From: Chloroflexota bacterium
Lineage (GTDB): Bacteria > Chloroflexota > UBA6077 > FW602-bin22 > JAMCWG01
DNA length: 47,669 nt
Direction: 5' to 3'
Assembly (NCBI GenBank): GCA_023475235.1
Contig: JAMCWG010000156.1
Location: 1 to 47,669, forward strand
Both the position numbers and the translations under genes were made by a program. Numbering within the stretch: the first letter of the stretch is position 1; every line of letters begins with the position of its first letter. Below the pieces are notes generated by a model. That model was not told where the DNA came from. It saw nothing but the letters and a program-made list of their open reading frames with translations, and did not search any database. Positions 14,965-22,714 of the stretch are shown here, piece by piece.

Positions 14965-16656
14965 ATGAAACGGATGTCTCGACTGGTCGGGAAGCTTTTC
15001 GTAGTAGCGATGGTTAGCAGCCTCCTTCTGTCTTGCGCCCCGGCCGCGCCGACGGCTGCTCCCCCAAAGCCGGCTGCTGCCGCTCCAACTCCCACGTCCG
15101 CACCCGCTGCCCCAACCTCCAAGCCCGGCCCCACTGGCGCACCTGCGGCCGCGGCCACGCCGACCGCCGCGGCGAAGATCAAGCGCGGCGGCACCCTGAC
15201 CGAGGCCAACAGTGCCACCTATCCCACGCTGGATCCCCAACTTAGCAGCGCCTTCACCCTGCCGGGCCATCGGATGATGTTCGATGCGCTCTTCCGCTAC
15301 GAGCTGGTGGACGAGAAGACGGCAAAGCAAGAAGCCGTGGGCGAGCTGGTCGATACCTGGCAGATGGTCGACCCCAAGACATTCCTCTTCAAGCTGCGGC
15401 AAGGGGTGAAATTCCACGACGGCAGCGCCTGGAATGCCGATGTGGCGAAGTGGAACCTCGACCGTATGATGACCAACAAGAAGAGTACCGCCAAGACCTA
15501 CGTGGAAGCCATCAACTCCGTGGATGTAGTGGATCCTTCCACCATCCGTGTCAACCTGAAGACACCGTCAGCAGCCTTGTTGGTGAACCTGTCCGGCGTG
15601 GTCGGACCGGTCAGCATCGTGTCCAAGGAGGCCGTGGACAAACTGGGAGAGGACGGCTTCAACGCGCATCCGGTCGGCAGCGGACCGATGCAGTTCGTAG
15701 AGTGGCTGCCGGACAACCGCCTGACGCTGAAGAAATTCGACGGCTACTGGCGGATGGGCGCCGACGGCAAGCCGTTGCCATACATCGATGGGTCTGTCCA
15801 CCGAGTGATCAACGATCCGGCGGTGACGCTGGTGGAGATGAAGGCGGGGACGGTGGATGTGACGGCAGAGCCAGAAGCGAAGGACGTGGCCAGCATCCAG
15901 GCCAACCCCAGCCTGGTTTACTGGCAGCACCCATCCGCCATTAACGGCCGGACACTGGGGGTCAACCCGAAGAATGGGCCATTCGCCAACAACCTGAAGC
16001 TCCGCCAGTCTCTGCTTTATGCAATCGACCGGGGTTCGATGGCGAAGACTCTGAGCTTCGGCATTGGCGAAGCCTATAACTATGTGTACTGGTCGCTCGG
16101 CTACTTGGGCTATGACGCATCCCTGCCGTACTACAACTTCGATCCCGCCAAGAGCAAGCAACTCCTGGCCGAGGCAGGCTACCCGAATGGGACCGACATT
16201 ACTGTTTCCGTCATCGCCCGGCCCCTCGACCAGCGCATCGGCGAGATCTTGAAGCAGATGTGGGACCAGGTCGGCATACGCACCCGAATCGACTCCCTCG
16301 AGCGACTGGCGTGGATCGACAAGCTGCGCAACTACAACTTCGACGTAGGATTCTGGGGCGGAATCGTCGGTGCTGACCCGGACCAGAACACCCGCAACCT
16401 GGCCACCGGCGCCACAGGTAACTGGTCGGGCTGGAGCGATCCTCGTATGGACAAGTGCCTGGAGGATGGCCGCAGCACCTACGACCCTAAGCAGCGCGAT
16501 GAAATCTACAAACGCTGCCAACGGCTGATCTACGACGAAGCATATGTCAGCGGGCTATACCTCTGGCACTGGGGCGTGGCGTACAACAAGGCGGTCAAGA
16601 ACGTGAAGAGCCAGTGGACCGATCTCGACCTCCGGGAGGCCTGGCTCGACCGCTAG
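14965..16656 (+). CDS. ABC-transporter solute-binding lipoprotein (SBP_bac_5, peptide/nickel type)
   Basis: A 563-residue protein. A lipoprotein signal peptide ends in LLLSC with Cys24 as the lipidated residue, followed by an Ala/Pro/Thr-rich spacer (25-70). The mature part has the family-5 layout: RGGTLTEANSATYPTLDPQLSS, LVDTWQMVDPKTFLFKLRQGVKFHDGSAWNADVAKWNLDRM (the family's KFHDG-x-x-xxADD-like signature), YWQHPSAINGRTLGVNPKNGPFANNLKLRQSLLYAIDR and WDQVGIRTRIDSLERLAWIDKL. Members bind oligopeptides, nickel chelates or sugars and deliver them to a permease. No permease or ATPase gene is adjacent, so it is an orphan. The ATG follows AAGGAAAGG. Confidence 0.92.
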   Translation: MKRMSRLVGKLFVVAMVSSLLLSCAPAAPTAAPPKPAAAAPTPTSAPAAPTSKPGPTGAPAAAATPTAAAKIKRGGTLTEANSATYPTLDPQLSSAFTLPGHRMMFDALFRYELVDEKTAKQEAVGELVDTWQMVDPKTFLFKLRQGVKFHDGSAWNADVAKWNLDRMMTNKKSTAKTYVEAINSVDVVDPSTIRVNLKTPSAALLVNLSGVVGPVSIVSKEAVDKLGEDGFNAHPVGSGPMQFVEWLPDNRLTLKKFDGYWRMGADGKPLPYIDGSVHRVINDPAVTLVEMKAGTVDVTAEPEAKDVASIQANPSLVYWQHPSAINGRTLGVNPKNGPFANNLKLRQSLLYAIDRGSMAKTLSFGIGEAYNYVYWSLGYLGYDASLPYYNFDPAKSKQLLAEAGYPNGTDITVSVIARPLDQRIGEILKQMWDQVGIRTRIDSLERLAWIDKLRNYNFDVGFWGGIVGADPDQNTRNLATGATGNWSGWSDPRMDKCLEDGRSTYDPKQRDEIYKRCQRLIYDEAYVSGLYLWHWGVAYNKAVKNVKSQWTDLDLREAWLDR

Positions 16657-16674
16657 CTTCCACCGCCTAACTCG

Positions 16675-16700
16675 TCAGGGGCGCGGCCTCGCGCCCCTGA
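16675..16700 (+). terminator. GC-rich hairpin after the binding-protein gene
   Basis: A perfect 11-bp stem TCAGGGGCGCG-gcct-CGCGCCCCTGA. There is no following T-run, so termination may be weak or factor-assisted. Confidence 0.5.
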
Positions 16701-16762
16701 CATACATGCCTGCTACCGCGGGGAAGTTGCCCTGCCTTGTTTGCCTTGGGTTGACAATATTT

Positions 16763-16770
16763 GCTATAAT
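16763..16770 (+). promoter_or_regulatory. ftsH promoter, extended -10
   Basis: GC-TATAAT preceded by T gives TGCTATAAT, with TATAAT at 16765-16770. TTGCCT at 16741-16746, 18 bases away, is the best -35. A perfect TTGACA at 16751-16756 is only 8 bases away and cannot pair with this -10. The leader to the ftsH ATG would be about 26 bases. Confidence 0.6.
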
Positions 16771-16802
16771 TCGAGTGAACTTGATTCGCGGTATGGGCAT
16801 GT

Positions 16803-18689
16803 ATGGACAATAATAGGCTGTTAAAGAATAGTTTTGTGATCCTGTTGATCGTCGTGGCCGCAATGGCCCTTCTTTTTTCTTTCTTCTCGGCCAGCGGAAA
16901 CAAAGAGCAGGATCAGATGACCATTGGGCAGGTGGTCCAGCAGGTGCGGGACGGCAACATCCGGCGCATTACGGTCGAGGGTGATAGCCTCACTGTCGAG
17001 CGTAACGACGGGCGAAAGGCTGTCTCTCACAAGGAACCAAACGCCAGCGTCTACGAGATTCTGCATGACGGTGGCCTGACCCCGGAGCAGATAGCGAAGG
17101 TCGATATCGATGCCAAGAAGCCGGCAGAATTCGGAAACGTCTTGGGTATCTTGATCCAGTTCCTCCCATTCGTCCTCCTCTTCGGGTTCTTGCTCTTTAT
17201 GATGCGCCAGGCGCAGGGTGGGAACAATCAGGCGCTTTCCTTCGGCAAGAGCCGGGCACGGATGTTTGTGGGCAACCGGCCGACGGTCACCTTCACGGAC
17301 GTGGCAGGGGCGGATGAAGCTAAACAGGAGCTGCAAGAAGTTGTCGAGTTCCTCAAGTACCCGGAGAAATTTGTGGCGCTGGGGGCGCGCATCCCGCGTG
17401 GCGTGCTGCTGATCGGGCCGCCGGGCACCGGCAAAACGCTTCTCGGCAGGGCGGTGGCCGGCGAAGCGGGGGTGCCCTTCTTCAGCATAAGCGGCTCCGA
17501 GTTTGTGGAGATGTTCGTCGGTGTCGGCGCCTCACGGGTGCGAGACCTGTTCGACCAGGCCAAGCGCAATGCCCCATGTATCGTGTTCGTCGACGAGATC
17601 GACGCCGTGGGACGCCAGCGCGGCGCCGGGCTGGGCGGCAGCCACGACGAGCGAGAGCAGACCCTGAACCAGATCCTGGTGGAGATGGACGGCTTCGATA
17701 CCAACACCAACGTCATCGTCCTCGCCGCTACCAACCGGCCGGACATACTCGATCCTGCCTTGCTGCGGCCCGGCCGCTTCGACCGGCAGGTGGTCCTCGA
17801 CCGGCCCGATATCAATGGCCGCAAAGCGGTGCTGCAGGTACATGCCAAAGGCAAGCCACTGGACCCGGAGGTCGGGCTGGACACGTTGGCCAAGCAGACG
17901 CCCGGGTTCTCCGGCGCCGACCTGGCGAACTTGGTGAACGAAGCGGCTATTCTGGCGGCCCGCCGGAACAAGAAGTCCATCGGTATGAAGGAGTTCGAGG
18001 AAGCCGTGGACCGCGTCATCGCCGGACCGGAGCGGAAGAGCCGAATCATCAGCGAGCGCGAGAAGGCCCTCACGGCCTATCACGAGGCCGGGCACGCCGT
18101 GGTTGCCCGGATGCTGAAGAACGTCGATCCCGTGCATAAGGTGTCCATCATCGCCCGCGGGATGATGGGGGGCTATACGCGGCTGCTGCCCACCGAGGAC
18201 CGCTACCTGCAGACCAAGGCCCATTTCGTCGATGACCTGACAGTGGCCATGGGCGGCAGGGTTGCCGAGGAGCTCGTCTTCGACGAGACCACCACCGGGG
18301 CTTCCAGCGACATCGAGCAAGCCACGAGGCTGGCCCGCAAGATGGTAACCGAATACGGCATGAGCAGCGAGCTAGGGCCTATCGCCCTCGGCCACAAAGA
18401 GGAGCTGATCTTCCTCGGCAGGGAGATAGGTGAGCAGCGCAATTACAGCGACAAGATAGCCGAAGCCATCGATACGGAAATTCACAAGCTCGTGACTAAT
18501 GCCTACGAGACGGCGAAGACCATCCTGACCGAACACCGGATGGTGCTGGTCCGCTTGGCAGAGCGCCTTATCAAAGACGAGACGCTGGAGGGTGCCGAGC
18601 TGGATGCGATATTCGCGGAGCCGGCCGCCGAGGGGCAGCCCGCCGACGGCCAGGAAAGCAAAGAGCCGGAGATGTCCCCGGCGGGATGA
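16803..18689 (+). CDS. ftsH: ATP-dependent zinc metalloprotease FtsH
   Basis: A 628-residue membrane-bound AAA+ protease that degrades misassembled membrane proteins and unstable regulators as a hexamer. There are two membrane spans (about 9-29 and 114-134) around a small extracytoplasmic domain. The AAA module has Walker A GPPGTGKT (205-212), Walker [10 protein letters not shown] (259-267) and the second region of homology [19 protein letters not shown]. The peptidase has HEAGH (427-431, zinc ligands and catalytic Glu) and the distal Asp in [12 protein letters not shown]. The C-terminal tail is acidic and disordered. The length is normal. The ATG at 16803 has a weak ribosome-binding site, but the leader fits the -10 at 16765. 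It is a single-gene unit ended by a hairpin. Confidence 0.97.
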   Translation: MDNNRLLKNSFVILLIVVAAMALLFSFFSASGNKEQDQMTIGQVVQQVRDGNIRRITVEGDSLTVERNDGRKAVSHKEPNASVYEILHDGGLTPEQIAKVDIDAKKPAEFGNVLGILIQFLPFVLLFGFLLFMMRQAQGGNNQALSFGKSRARMFVGNRPTVTFTDVAGADEAKQELQEVVEFLKYPEKFVALGARIPRGVLLIGPPGTGKTLLGRAVAGEAGVPFFSISGSEFVEMFVGVGASRVRDLFDQAKRNAPCIVFVDEIDAVGRQRGAGLGGSHDEREQTLNQILVEMDGFDTNTNVIVLAATNRPDILDPALLRPGRFDRQVVLDRPDINGRKAVLQVHAKGKPLDPEVGLDTLAKQTPGFSGADLANLVNEAAILAARRNKKSIGMKEFEEAVDRVIAGPERKSRIISEREKALTAYHEAGHAVVARMLKNVDPVHKVSIIARGMMGGYTRLLPTEDRYLQTKAHFVDDLTVAMGGRVAEELVFDETTTGASSDIEQATRLARKMVTEYGMSSELGPIALGHKEELIFLGREIGEQRNYSDKIAEAIDTEIHKLVTNAYETAKTILTEHRMVLVRLAERLIKDETLEGAELDAIFAEPAAEGQPADGQESKEPEMSPAG

Positions 18690-18737
18690 GCGCCCGGCGA
18701 AGATAGCTCTACAGCCATATCAAGAGCCGAACACAGA

Positions 18738-18777
18738 GCAAAGATGGGCATCCCCAAGGGGGAATGCCCATCTTTGT
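18738..18777. terminator. ftsH terminator hairpin
   Basis: CAAAGATGGGCAT-CCCC and GG-ATGCCCATCTTTG pair (18739-18755 with 18761-18776) around an AAGGG-type loop. It ends in a short T-rich stretch and lies between convergent genes. Confidence 0.8.
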
Positions 18778-18789
18778 CGTACTACATCG

Positions 18790-18841
18790 GCGACTGAAGT
18801 CGCCACTACGAGGTCACGACCGTAGTGGCGACTTCAGTCGC
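18790..18841. repeat. 21-bp perfect inverted repeat, family B
   Basis: The left arm 18790-18810 (GCGACTGAAGTCGCC then ACTACG) is the exact complement of the right arm 18821-18841, with a 10-base loop. Related copies lie at 38988-39150. It sits between convergent genes. Confidence 0.9.
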
Positions 18842-18889
18842 TCTGGCGTCCCTGGCTGGAACCCTCATCGCCCAGGCGGGCGCCTCGTC

Positions 18890-19303
18890 TTACCTGAGCC
18901 AGAACAGGCTGATCAGCAGCAACGCGAGGACCGCGAGAGTGACAATCGTGTAAATGGCGTCCTTCTCAAGGAAGAACAGGACCACGGAGGCCGCGACCCG
19001 AAACACTGGCGTGGCTACGAGCAACAGCGCCCCCAGCTCGATCACGGCAAAAGGCTTGAGGGTTATTACTCCTTGCCAGACACCGCCAAATGTCGTCGGG
19101 AAGGCCACGGTGCCCTGCCGGGCCAGTATCAGCGCGGGCGTGATGTCTTCGTGGTAGCCCGTCTGCCCGGTCACTGCTACCAGCACCAAGCCGATGAAGA
19201 GCACCAGGGCACTGATGCCGACGCCGGCCACCAGCAGCGCCGCGAGCAGCCCGTCCGCCGGGTGACTCGCTTTTCGAGGGGGTATGGTTGTAGGCGCTTC
19301 CAT
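18890..19303 (-). CDS. DUF1634 membrane protein
   Basis: A 137-residue protein with three hydrophobic segments: LLAALLVAGVGISALVLFIGLVLVAVTG, IELGALLLVATPVFRVAASVVLFF and IYTIVTLAVLALLLISLFW. Order and length match DUF1634, which is typically encoded next to TauE/SafE permeases, as here. The start ATG (19301-19303) shares one base with the upstream stop (TGATG), so the two are translated together. A longer in-frame extension to 19645 lies in the upstream gene and is spurious. It probably assists the permease. Confidence 0.8.
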   Translation of the reverse strand: MEAPTTIPPRKASHPADGLLAALLVAGVGISALVLFIGLVLVAVTGQTGYHEDITPALILARQGTVAFPTTFGGVWQGVITLKPFAVIELGALLLVATPVFRVAASVVLFFLEKDAIYTIVTLAVLALLLISLFWLR

Positions 19304-20142
19304 CACGTCCGGACCCCCATCCCGCGCAGGACCATCTCCGCGGCGACGATTAGAAGCACCGGCACGAACACTTTCCGCAGCGTTGTGTTGCGCAGCCGCA
19401 CCAGGAGGCGGGTGCCCAGGGCCGCCCCGAGCAGTACCCCCAGGGCAATTGGCGCCACGATGAGCGGATGAATGTCCCCCCGGCTGAAGTATATCCCGGC
19501 GCTGGCGGCCGCCGTCACGCCGATCATGAAGTTGCTGGTGGTCGTCGACACCTTCATCGGCAGCCGCATCCCCATATCCATCGCCAGTACCTTGAAGGCT
19601 CCGCTGCCGATGCCCAGCAACCCGGAGAGGACGCCGGCGACCCACATCAACCCCAGCCCTAACGGCACGCGGGTGGCTTCGTAGTCCACCTGCCGGCCGA
19701 GCACGGCATCGTAGTAAGACGAGCCGAGGTTCAGGCGGCGGGACCAGCTATCGGCCACTACGCCCTCTGGAAGCTCCTGGCCTATTTTCACGATGAGGGG
19801 TATGGCCGAGGAAGCCAGGGCCAGCCCGAACACTATGTACAGGGCCTCCGTGTTCACCAGGCCGGCGATGAGCGCCCCGACGATGGCGCCGGAGGTAGTC
19901 GCCAGTTGGAGGAACGTGCCCACCCGCAGGTTGGTGATCTGGTCACGAATGTAGGCCGCGGCCGCGCCGCTGGAAGTGGCGATCACCGATACGATGCTGG
20001 CGCCGATGGCGTAGCGAATGTCCACGCCAAATCCGACCGTCAGGAGCGGCACGATGAGTATGCCTCCGCCCAGGCCCGCCAGCGCCCCCACCACACCTGC
20101 GGCAACGGCACCAACAAAGATGACTAAGAAGAACTCGAGCAC
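19303..20142 (-). CDS. TauE/SafE-family permease
   Basis: About 279 residues and eight hydrophobic segments in two halves. Each half starts with the family's glycine-rich motif: VVGALAGLGGGILIVPLL near the N-terminus and VLSGLLGIGSGAFKVLAMDM in the middle. The family moves anions such as sulfite, sulfoacetate or taurine across the inner membrane; the substrate is not predictable. GTG at 20140-20142, preceded by GAAAGG eight bases upstream, starts right before the first span. The frame is open to an ATG at 20202, giving a polar 20-residue extension that looks non-native. Confidence 0.87.
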   Translation of the reverse strand: MLEFFLVIFVGAVAAGVVGALAGLGGGILIVPLLTVGFGVDIRYAIGASIVSVIATSSGAAAAYIRDQITNLRVGTFLQLATTSGAIVGALIAGLVNTEALYIVFGLALASSAIPLIVKIGQELPEGVVADSWSRRLNLGSSYYDAVLGRQVDYEATRVPLGLGLMWVAGVLSGLLGIGSGAFKVLAMDMGMRLPMKVSTTTSNFMIGVTAAASAGIYFSRGDIHPLIVAPIALGVLLGAALGTRLLVRLRNTTLRKVFVPVLLIVAAEMVLRGMGVRT

Positions 20143-20369
20143 TGTCTTTGCCTTTCGCCACGCATAGTCGCTTGCTTGCCCGCCGAAGCGCGCAACGCCC
20201 ATTATACCGCCGCTGGGCTAGAGATGACAAGGAGACGAGGCAACCTAAAATCAGTATGCAGTTGGCAGCCAGCGGCCGCAGTCTCGCCCGAGAGAGCTGG
20301 TCGCCGGGCGGAGGAGCTGGCAGCCGCTGGCGGGCGCGTGTGCCGGCCGGGCGTACCTTTGAGCCCTCA

Positions 20370-20388
20370 TGGTCGCCTCCGGCGACCA
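20370..20388. repeat. Mini-hairpin with 3-base loop
   Basis: TGGTCGCC-tcc-GGCGACCA, perfect 8-bp stem. Same design as the hairpins of the MITE-like element. Confidence 0.7.
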
Positions 20389-20416
20389 CCAAGGATGAGA
20401 GCAAAGCGAGGCCAGG

Positions 20417-20452
20417 CCAGTTCCCTCTCCCCATTGGGGGAGAGGGAACTGG
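20417..20452. repeat. 16-bp perfect inverted repeat, CCCTCTCCC family
   Basis: CCAGTTCCCTCTCCCC (20417-20432) pairs with 20437-20452 over all 16 bp with a 4-base loop. The CCCTCTCCC core recurs at 29768-29788. It may act as a terminator for htrA, but there is no T-run. Confidence 0.75.
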
Positions 20453-20511
20453 CAGTCGCTCATCCGTGCCATCTGCTCGCAAGTTTTCAGGGCAGCCCGG
20501 GTCCCCAGGGT

Positions 20512-21702
20512 CTAAGACGAGGGCATCTCTCCCAGCGTCACTTTAACGCTCAGCGTCTGGCTCCCCCGGAGCACGGTGAGCGTGATGGTATCGCCGGGCT
20601 TGTGGCTGTTCACGATCTGCGCCAACGCTGACTCGCTGTCCAGGGACTTGCCGTCAATCTGGGTGATGACGTCACGCTGCCGCAGGCCGGCCGTGGCTGC
20701 CGGCGACCCCTGCACGACCCGAACGGTGACCACGCCTTTCTGATTAGAGGAGATGCCAAGCTGAGCCGCGATGGATGGCGTGAGGGGCGCGTAGCCTATT
20801 CCCAGATAGGGATGGATTGCCCGTCCGGTGGCAACGAGCTGATCGGCGATCGGCTTGGCCGTCGAGATGGCGATGGCGAAGCCGATGCCCTGCGCTGGTA
20901 CGCCCGGCTCGGCCTGGCCCGCCACCAGTGTATTGATGCCGACGACCTGGTTGTTCAGGTTCACCAGCGGGCCCCCGGAATTGCCCGGGTTGATCGGCGC
21001 GCTGGTCTGGATGACATCGAACAGGAACGGGCCCTGCGAGCCAGGTGTGCTGCCCGGTTCCTGGATGGTCCTGCCTAGCGCGCTTACCACGCCGGCGGTC
21101 ACCGTCGGCCCGCCCGGAAGGGCCAGGGCATTTCCGATGGCCACCACCCAGTCGCCGACCTGCAACTGCCCCGAGTCGCCGAGGGTGGCCGTCGGCAGAT
21201 TGCTCCCGCTGATCTGCACCACGGCCAGGTCGGACTGCGGATCGCCTCCGATCAGCTTGCCGTCAAACGACCTCCCGTCGGGCAACGACACCGTCAGCTT
21301 CTGCGCACCTTCGACGACGTGGTTGTTGGTCAGGATATGTCCCTGGTTGTCGTATATGACACCGGAGCCGACCCCGCTCGGCACAGTGAACGGCTGGTTG
21401 AACTGGCCCACCTGGACCTGCTCGTTCGTGATCTGGACTACCGCCGGCCTGACCTGCTGGGTCACCTGGCGCACGGCGACGCTCAACTCGGGCAGCGATC
21501 CACTTGCCGCGGTGGAGCCGCCGGCCGCCGGAGATGTAGGCCGGGCGGACGATGAAGAAGCGACCGGGGTTGCCGCTACTGGGGACGAAGTCGCTCCGGT
21601 GGGCGGTGCGCTCGGCATAAGCGCGCACGCGCTTCCCGCCACGATGAGAAGCACGGCCAGCAGCGTCAAAGCTACCTTATGGTAAGAGCTGTACGATTTC
21701 AT
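20512..21702 (-). CDS. HtrA/DegP-type serine protease (lipoprotein)
   Basis: A 396-residue trypsin-like protease for protein quality control outside the membrane. The lipoprotein-type signal LLAVLLIVAGSAC has Cys26 as the lipidation site, followed by a Ser/Thr/Ala-rich linker (30-68). The catalytic triad is His128 (TNNHVV), Asp158 (SDLAVV) and Ser242 (NPGNSGGP). One PDZ domain spans about 295-390 (GIGYAPLT, GVVTVRVVQGSPAATAGLRQRDVITQIDGKSL, TLTVLRGSQTLSVKVTLGE). The ATG at 21700-21702 with AGGAGGAA was chosen over an upstream in-frame start at 21792, which would add a non-signal leader. TATAAT on the minus strand at 21858-21863 may be its -10. Confidence 0.95.
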   Translation of the reverse strand: MKSYSSYHKVALTLLAVLLIVAGSACALMPSAPPTGATSSPVAATPVASSSSARPTSPAAGGSTAASGSLPELSVAVRQVTQQVRPAVVQITNEQVQVGQFNQPFTVPSGVGSGVIYDNQGHILTNNHVVEGAQKLTVSLPDGRSFDGKLIGGDPQSDLAVVQISGSNLPTATLGDSGQLQVGDWVVAIGNALALPGGPTVTAGVVSALGRTIQEPGSTPGSQGPFLFDVIQTSAPINPGNSGGPLVNLNNQVVGINTLVAGQAEPGVPAQGIGFAIAISTAKPIADQLVATGRAIHPYLGIGYAPLTPSIAAQLGISSNQKGVVTVRVVQGSPAATAGLRQRDVITQIDGKSLDSESALAQIVNSHKPGDTITLTVLRGSQTLSVKVTLGEMPSS

Positions 21703-21857
21703 TCCTTCCTCCTGATTGTAGAGTGTACACTCGGTGGATCGCCGGGTGTGGTGGGCGTGTTTCGTGGTGAGCGACGGGGCTGGCGCTTGCACGCCATGCG
21801 ACTGGTTCCATCGGATGCCTGGACAGGCCGGCGCGTCGCTTCGCCCCTCCCTACCTA

Positions 21858-21863
21858 ATTATA
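21858..21863 (-). promoter_or_regulatory. Possible -10 for the HtrA gene
   Basis: A perfect TATAAT on the minus strand about 155 bases upstream of the start. No convincing -35 is visible. Confidence 0.35.
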
Positions 21864-22042
21864 AGACGAGTCGGTACCCCGCGCAGTACCGTCCTGTGCT
21901 TCCCGTTTCTCTCTTCCACTATGCACTTGACACTTATCCCTATTAATACTGCTCGGGCCGGGCGAAAGTCGCGTCGAGATATACCGGAATGGTCTGGTTG
22001 TGTGTACTGTGAGAGAGTTGGGCGAGTCTATCTGCAAATGAC

Positions 22043-22088
22043 TTGCATTCACTAAAGGGTTGCAACTTCTAATCTGTTGCAGTAGAAT
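22043..22088 (+). promoter_or_regulatory. Promoter with 17-bp-phased TTGCA repeats (fur-family operator)
   Basis: The -35 TTGCAA (22060-22065), a 17-base spacer and the -10 TAGAAT (22083-22088) form a good promoter for the Fur-family gene at 22133. TTGCA occurs three times, at 22043-22047, 22060-22064 and 22077-22081, with exact 17-base spacing. The middle copy is the -35 and the last sits in the spacer against the -10. A protein bound to these repeats would block RNA polymerase, which suggests autorepression. Confidence 0.6.
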
Positions 22089-22132
22089 TGGGTAGGCTAA
22101 GCTGATGGGTAAGGAACAGTCGAGGGAGTAAG

Positions 22133-22552
22133 ATGGTTATTCCGGGCGAGCAGGCTCTCGCAGAGCGGGGCCTGCGGCTCACGCCTCAGCGGATGATGAT
22201 CCTGGAGGCGATCGAGGCGCGTGACGACCACTTCAGCGCCGAGGAAATCTATGCCCAGGTGCGGCAACGCTATTCGCACATGAACCTGTCCACGGTGTAC
22301 CGGACCCTGGAGATCCTGGAGCAGGCCGGGCTGGTGACGCAGACGGACCTGGGCGATGGGAGGGTGCGTTATCACTGGACGGAGAAAAGCCGTCACCATC
22401 ACCTTATCTGCCAGGGATGTGGGCAGGTCATCGATCTGGAGGAATGCCTGCTGGCGCCCCTCAAGGAGACCCTCCGGCGGGACTACGGCTTCTCTGCCAA
22501 CATCGCCCACGTTACCATCTTCGGGCGATGCGCCAAGTGTCACGAAGTGTAA
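22133..22552 (+). CDS. Fur-family metal-responsive repressor
   Basis: A 139-residue protein. The N-terminal winged helix is GLRLTPQRMMILEAIEARDDHFSAEEIYAQV then NLSTVYRTLEILEQAGLV (recognition helix near 53-62). The C-terminal metal-binding and dimer domain has HHHLICQGCGQVIDLEE and two CxxC pairs (Cys93/Cys96 and Cys133/Cys136) for structural zinc. Fur, Zur, PerR and Nur cannot be told apart by motif alone. Its position directly before the CbiMQO transporter argues for nickel, cobalt or zinc control. The ATG at 22133 follows GAGGGAG. The promoter is at 22060-22088. Confidence 0.93.
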   Translation: MVIPGEQALAERGLRLTPQRMMILEAIEARDDHFSAEEIYAQVRQRYSHMNLSTVYRTLEILEQAGLVTQTDLGDGRVRYHWTEKSRHHHLICQGCGQVIDLEECLLAPLKETLRRDYGFSANIAHVTIFGRCAKCHEV

Positions 22553-22714
22553 TCAATGTTGAAGCGGGCCTCCGGGTAGACGACGCGTGAGTGGGGCAGC
22601 GCCTGGGGGCGACTGTCCGCGCCGGCGTCGTCGTGGGCCAGCGCCAGCACCCGAAGCGGGGCATAGCCGCTGCTCACTAACCAACAGGCCCGGGGCATCA
22701 AAGGAGGATTCCGA
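22553..22714. other. GC-rich leader before cbiM, possibly structured
   Basis: 162 bases. ACGACGC near 22579 is complementary to GCGTCGT near 22625, and GTGAG near 22588 to CTCAC near 22672, so a folded leader is possible. No cobalamin-box consensus is present. GGAGG precedes the cbiM start. Confidence 0.35.

Larger units (their letters stand above)
20203..20511. other. Intergenic region with hairpin repeats
   Basis: About 309 bases between the HtrA gene stop and the TauE gene. It holds two strong hairpins (20370-20388 and 20417-20452, listed separately) and no convincing gene. Confidence 0.6.

Noticed and set aside
16751-16756. Perfect TTGACA as the ftsH -35
   Set aside because: It is only 8 bases from TATAAT; a functional spacer would be about 17.
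18890-19645. Long minus-strand open frame of 251 residues
   Set aside because: Only the last 137 residues (from 19303) look like a real membrane protein; the first 114 overlap the TauE gene in another frame and have Arg/Gly-rich shadow composition.
22553-22714. Cobalamin riboswitch before cbiM
   Set aside because: A CGACTGT fragment recalls part of the consensus, but the B12 box and the conserved distal elements are missing.
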